From: Bacteroidales bacterium
GTDB taxonomy: Bacteria; Bacteroidota; Bacteroidia; Bacteroidales; Bacteroidaceae
Direction: 5' to 3'
Length of the DNA: 7,647 bases
NCBI GenBank assembly: GCA_004558865.1
Contig: SFCY01000111.1
Span: 1 to 7,647 of the forward strand
A model generated the notes under the pieces. That model did not search any database, had not been told where the DNA came from, and worked only from the letters and a program-made list of their open reading frames with translations. Made by a program: the position numbers and the translations under genes. Below are positions 5,966 to 7,647 of this stretch, piece by piece (the first letter of the stretch is position 1; each line of letters starts with the position of its first letter).

Positions 5966-7531
5966 TTATTTAATGGCCACTTTGGAATGGCGTTTGCTGC
6001 CGTCGGGCATGGTCTCGCTCTTGATCAGCACACCCTTCGACGTAGTGTTGACGCGGCGGCCGGAAAGGTCGTAGAAGCACACCGATGTGGGTTGGTCCGC
6101 GCTGTTGGCGTTGGTGATGCCCGTGACCACTTCCCCGTCGTTGTAGATGATGCTGGAGCTGTGGCTCTCGCCGGCTCCGCGGTAGATGGCCTTCACGCCG
6201 ATGCGGCTGTAGTAGGATCCCACTTTCTCCTTGAAATAGACGATGCGGCCACGTGAGTTGGTCGTTGAGGCCACAAAGGTGTGGCCGTCGGTGAAGGAAT
6301 AGGGAATGTCGGTCATGTCCTCGTCGAGTCCGTAGCGGGAGGCCTTGAAGGTGAGAAGCCGCTCGTCGACATAGATGTTGTAGAAGAGGCGGTCGGGATT
6401 GAGCACCTCGCCCGTCGTGCTGAGTGAGGGGAGGATGAAGCTGAACATGCCATACTGGTCGCCGCTGTCGTAGGGCGAGAAATCCTGGTACTCCGGGTCG
6501 GCGGGCGTCTGTGGGGTCTCCACGAACTTGGAGAGCCGAGGCAGCTCATAGCAGTCGCGGAAGTTGACGTCCCTCTTTCCCCAGTTGGTGTACATCACGC
6601 CGTCCGACTGGTATTCGTCGCCGTTGAGGTCGAAGCGAATCTGCGGGGCCAGCACGTAGGTCTCGCCCGTCTCGCCCGTCAGGGGGTCGGTGGCCTCCTC
6701 ACGCTCTCCCGTAGTGAAGTAGATGTGGTGATTTTCCTTGAAGCCGAAATACTGCTCGTTCTCGAATATGAGTCGGTTGTCGCCCTTCGTTCCCTTCACC
6801 CAATTGTCGGGGAATCGGTCGGAGAGTTCGCCGAGCCACACGTCGTCGCCGTCGAAGCCGAGCTTCACCAATCGGCTTTGCGGGTCGCCGTTCTCGTCGT
6901 TGTAGGTGAGCGAGTAGCGTTCGGTGCTGAGGCTGGTTGGAGGCTCGACCACAGCGTCCCTGTTGCGGAAAATCTTCAGGTCGTAGTCGCCGTAAAACAT
7001 CCAGCCGCCCGAATCGCCGGTCATGCCGAGGAGCTGCTGCGAGACCTGTTTGATGGTGTCTCCGCTGACGACGAATTTTGCCTCAGTGTTGTCTGGGTCT
7101 ATTACGAAAGTGTTTTCGCTCTCGTCGTATTTCATGTTGCTCAGGTAGAGTTTGGTGGATTCGCCGTTTTCCTCATAGGTGTAGACGAGCTGGGGTGTAG
7201 GCATGTAGAGCGTGTCGCCCCTCAGCGTGGCCTTCACCCAGGTGCCTGGCTGGAACTGGGAGAAGATGTTCTTGATGTAATAGCTCACCTTGTCGTTGCC
7301 CACAACGTAGGTGCCCTCAATGCCGTCGGCATTTCTTGGCGTGCCGTAGAAATAGCCCACCGACTGGCGGTAGAGGCCATTGTAGAGCGTGCCTTGTGGG
7401 GAATAGATGATGGTGTCTGGGAGCGCCGGCGCCTTGGGTGTGCCTGGCGCCAGTGCAGCTTGGATGCTGTTTTGTGCCGTCGCGGGCAGTGCGGCCAGCA
7501 ACAGCAAAGAGAAGCAAGTAGAAATCTTCAT
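5966..7531 (-). CDS. Secreted protein of unknown function, first paralogue of the operon
   Basis: Function is not recognised. The 521-residue precursor has a type I signal peptide ending ATA|QN (cut after Ala19, leaving Gln20); Cys6 lies in the hydrophobic core and is not a lipobox. Module 1 (about 45-160) keeps SPQGTLYNGLYRQSVGYFY, GTYVVGND and TWVKATLRGDTLYMPTPQ, but the VYLxNP core is altered to YYIKNIF. Module 2 (about 205-330) has GFDGDDVWLGELSDRFPDNW, a WVKGT segment and EQYFG. I recall similar wording from Bacteroidales secreted hypothetical proteins, but that is memory, not a search. Module 3 (about 340-465) has DMTDIPYSFTD (405-415) and RIGVKAIYRGAGESHSSSIIY (443-463). The tail from about 487 reads YDLSGRRV...KGVLIK...DGSKRHSKVAIK. 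It is the first gene of the operon, with a promoter-like element about 80 bases upstream. It is the most diverged of the three in modules 1 and 2 but has the best preserved tail. Confidence 0.88.
   Translation of the reverse strand: MKISTCFSLLLLAALPATAQNSIQAALAPGTPKAPALPDTIIYSPQGTLYNGLYRQSVGYFYGTPRNADGIEGTYVVGNDKVSYYIKNIFSQFQPGTWVKATLRGDTLYMPTPQLVYTYEENGESTKLYLSNMKYDESENTFVIDPDNTEAKFVVSGDTIKQVSQQLLGMTGDSGGWMFYGDYDLKIFRNRDAVVEPPTSLSTERYSLTYNDENGDPQSRLVKLGFDGDDVWLGELSDRFPDNWVKGTKGDNRLIFENEQYFGFKENHHIYFTTGEREEATDPLTGETGETYVLAPQIRFDLNGDEYQSDGVMYTNWGKRDVNFRDCYELPRLSKFVETPQTPADPEYQDFSPYDSGDQYGMFSFILPSLSTTGEVLNPDRLFYNIYVDERLLTFKASRYGLDEDMTDIPYSFTDGHTFVASTTNSRGRIVYFKEKVGSYYSRIGVKAIYRGAGESHSSSIIYNDGEVVTGITNANSADQPTSVCFYDLSGRRVNTTSKGVLIKSETMPDGSKRHSKVAIK
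7475..7531 (-). other. Signal peptide of first paralogue
   Basis: Met-Lys start, a hydrophobic core (FSLLLLAALP) and an A-x-A site before Gln20 mark a type I signal peptide for inner-membrane export through Sec. Confidence 0.85.
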
Positions 7532-7608
7532 GCGTTTGGTCTTTGTTTTATTGTTTATGTTACACTGTAAGTCTTTTAAGGCAAGAGAGGTGTCCTATTA
7601 GTTAGTTT

Positions 7609-7641
7609 GTGCAAATTTACGAAATCTTTTCGTAGAAGCAC
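7609..7641. repeat. Inverted repeat overlapping the promoter
   Basis: TACGAAA (7618-7624) and TTTCGTA (7628-7634) form a perfect 7-base inverted repeat with a 3-base centre. It can be extended by one T-G and one T-A pair (7616-7617 with 7635-7636) and, across unequal internal bulges, by GTGC (7609-7612) with GCAC (7638-7641). The core shares two bases with the -7 element and lies just upstream of it, where a regulator-binding site could act. An operator role is inference; it could be chance or part of an unseen upstream element. Confidence 0.4.
7612..7619 (-). promoter_or_regulatory. Probable -7 element of the secreted-protein operon promoter
   Basis: Read on the minus strand this is TAAATTTG, an exact match to the Bacteroidota -7 consensus TAnnTTTG. 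It would place the transcript start near 7604-7606 and give a leader of about 73 bases before the ATG at 7531. A clear -33 TTTG is not seen in the 28 bases left before the window edge, so the match rests on the -7 element and its position. The leader is A-rich just before the start codon and lacks a Shine-Dalgarno sequence, which is usual for the phylum. Confidence 0.55.
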
Positions 7642-7647
7642 TCTTTT

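Noticed and set aside
6725..7570. Plus-strand open frame of 281 codons opposite the first paralogue and its leader
   Set aside because: Composition is typical of an antisense shadow, and the opposite strand has a signal peptide and conserved modules.
7560..7570. Short palindrome TTACA-C-TGTAA in the leader of the secreted-protein operon
   Set aside because: Only five bases per arm with a one-base centre; this is expected by chance in AT-rich leader sequence.
1..7647. Search for tRNA, rRNA, CRISPR repeats, transposase, recombinase or defence genes
   Set aside because: No cloverleaf, spaced direct repeats, terminal inverted repeats with a transposase, or nuclease/recombinase motifs were seen on either strand; coding space is taken by the five genes listed.

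Overview
The window looks like a chromosomal segment of a Bacteroidales bacterium, most likely Prevotella or a close relative. The pointers are a Bacteroides-type NrdD/NrdG pair, secreted proteins whose signal peptides all leave Gln at +1, C-terminal tails of the YDLxGRR type, little Shine-Dalgarno sequence, and a TAnnTTTG-type promoter element. Genus is an inference; no rRNA or other taxonomic marker is present.

Layout: (1) Plus strand, positions 1-2595, is the anaerobic ribonucleotide reductase operon. nrdD enters the window already open (its start lies upstream) and overlaps nrdG by 8 bases. Together they give oxygen-independent dNTP synthesis: NrdG, a radical-SAM enzyme, installs the glycyl radical on NrdD. 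(2) Positions 2596-2765 are a convergent intergenic region with a strong bidirectional hairpin terminator, enclosed by a second outer inverted repeat. (3) Minus strand, 7531 down to 2766, holds three head-to-tail genes separated by only 9 and 8 bases, almost certainly one operon. They encode secreted paralogues of 521, 522 and 537 residues. Each has a signal peptide, two related N-terminal/middle modules built around a DGxVYLxNP-like motif, a third probable beta-sandwich module, and a short YDLSGRR-type C-terminal tail. Their function is unknown. (4) Positions 7532-7647 are the leader and promoter region of that operon, with a good -7 element overlapped by an inverted repeat.

The nrd half is ordinary housekeeping. 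The least explained part is the three-paralogue secreted operon: a diverged tandem family with internal duplication and no recognisable catalytic motif. No mobile element, CRISPR array, tRNA or rRNA was seen.
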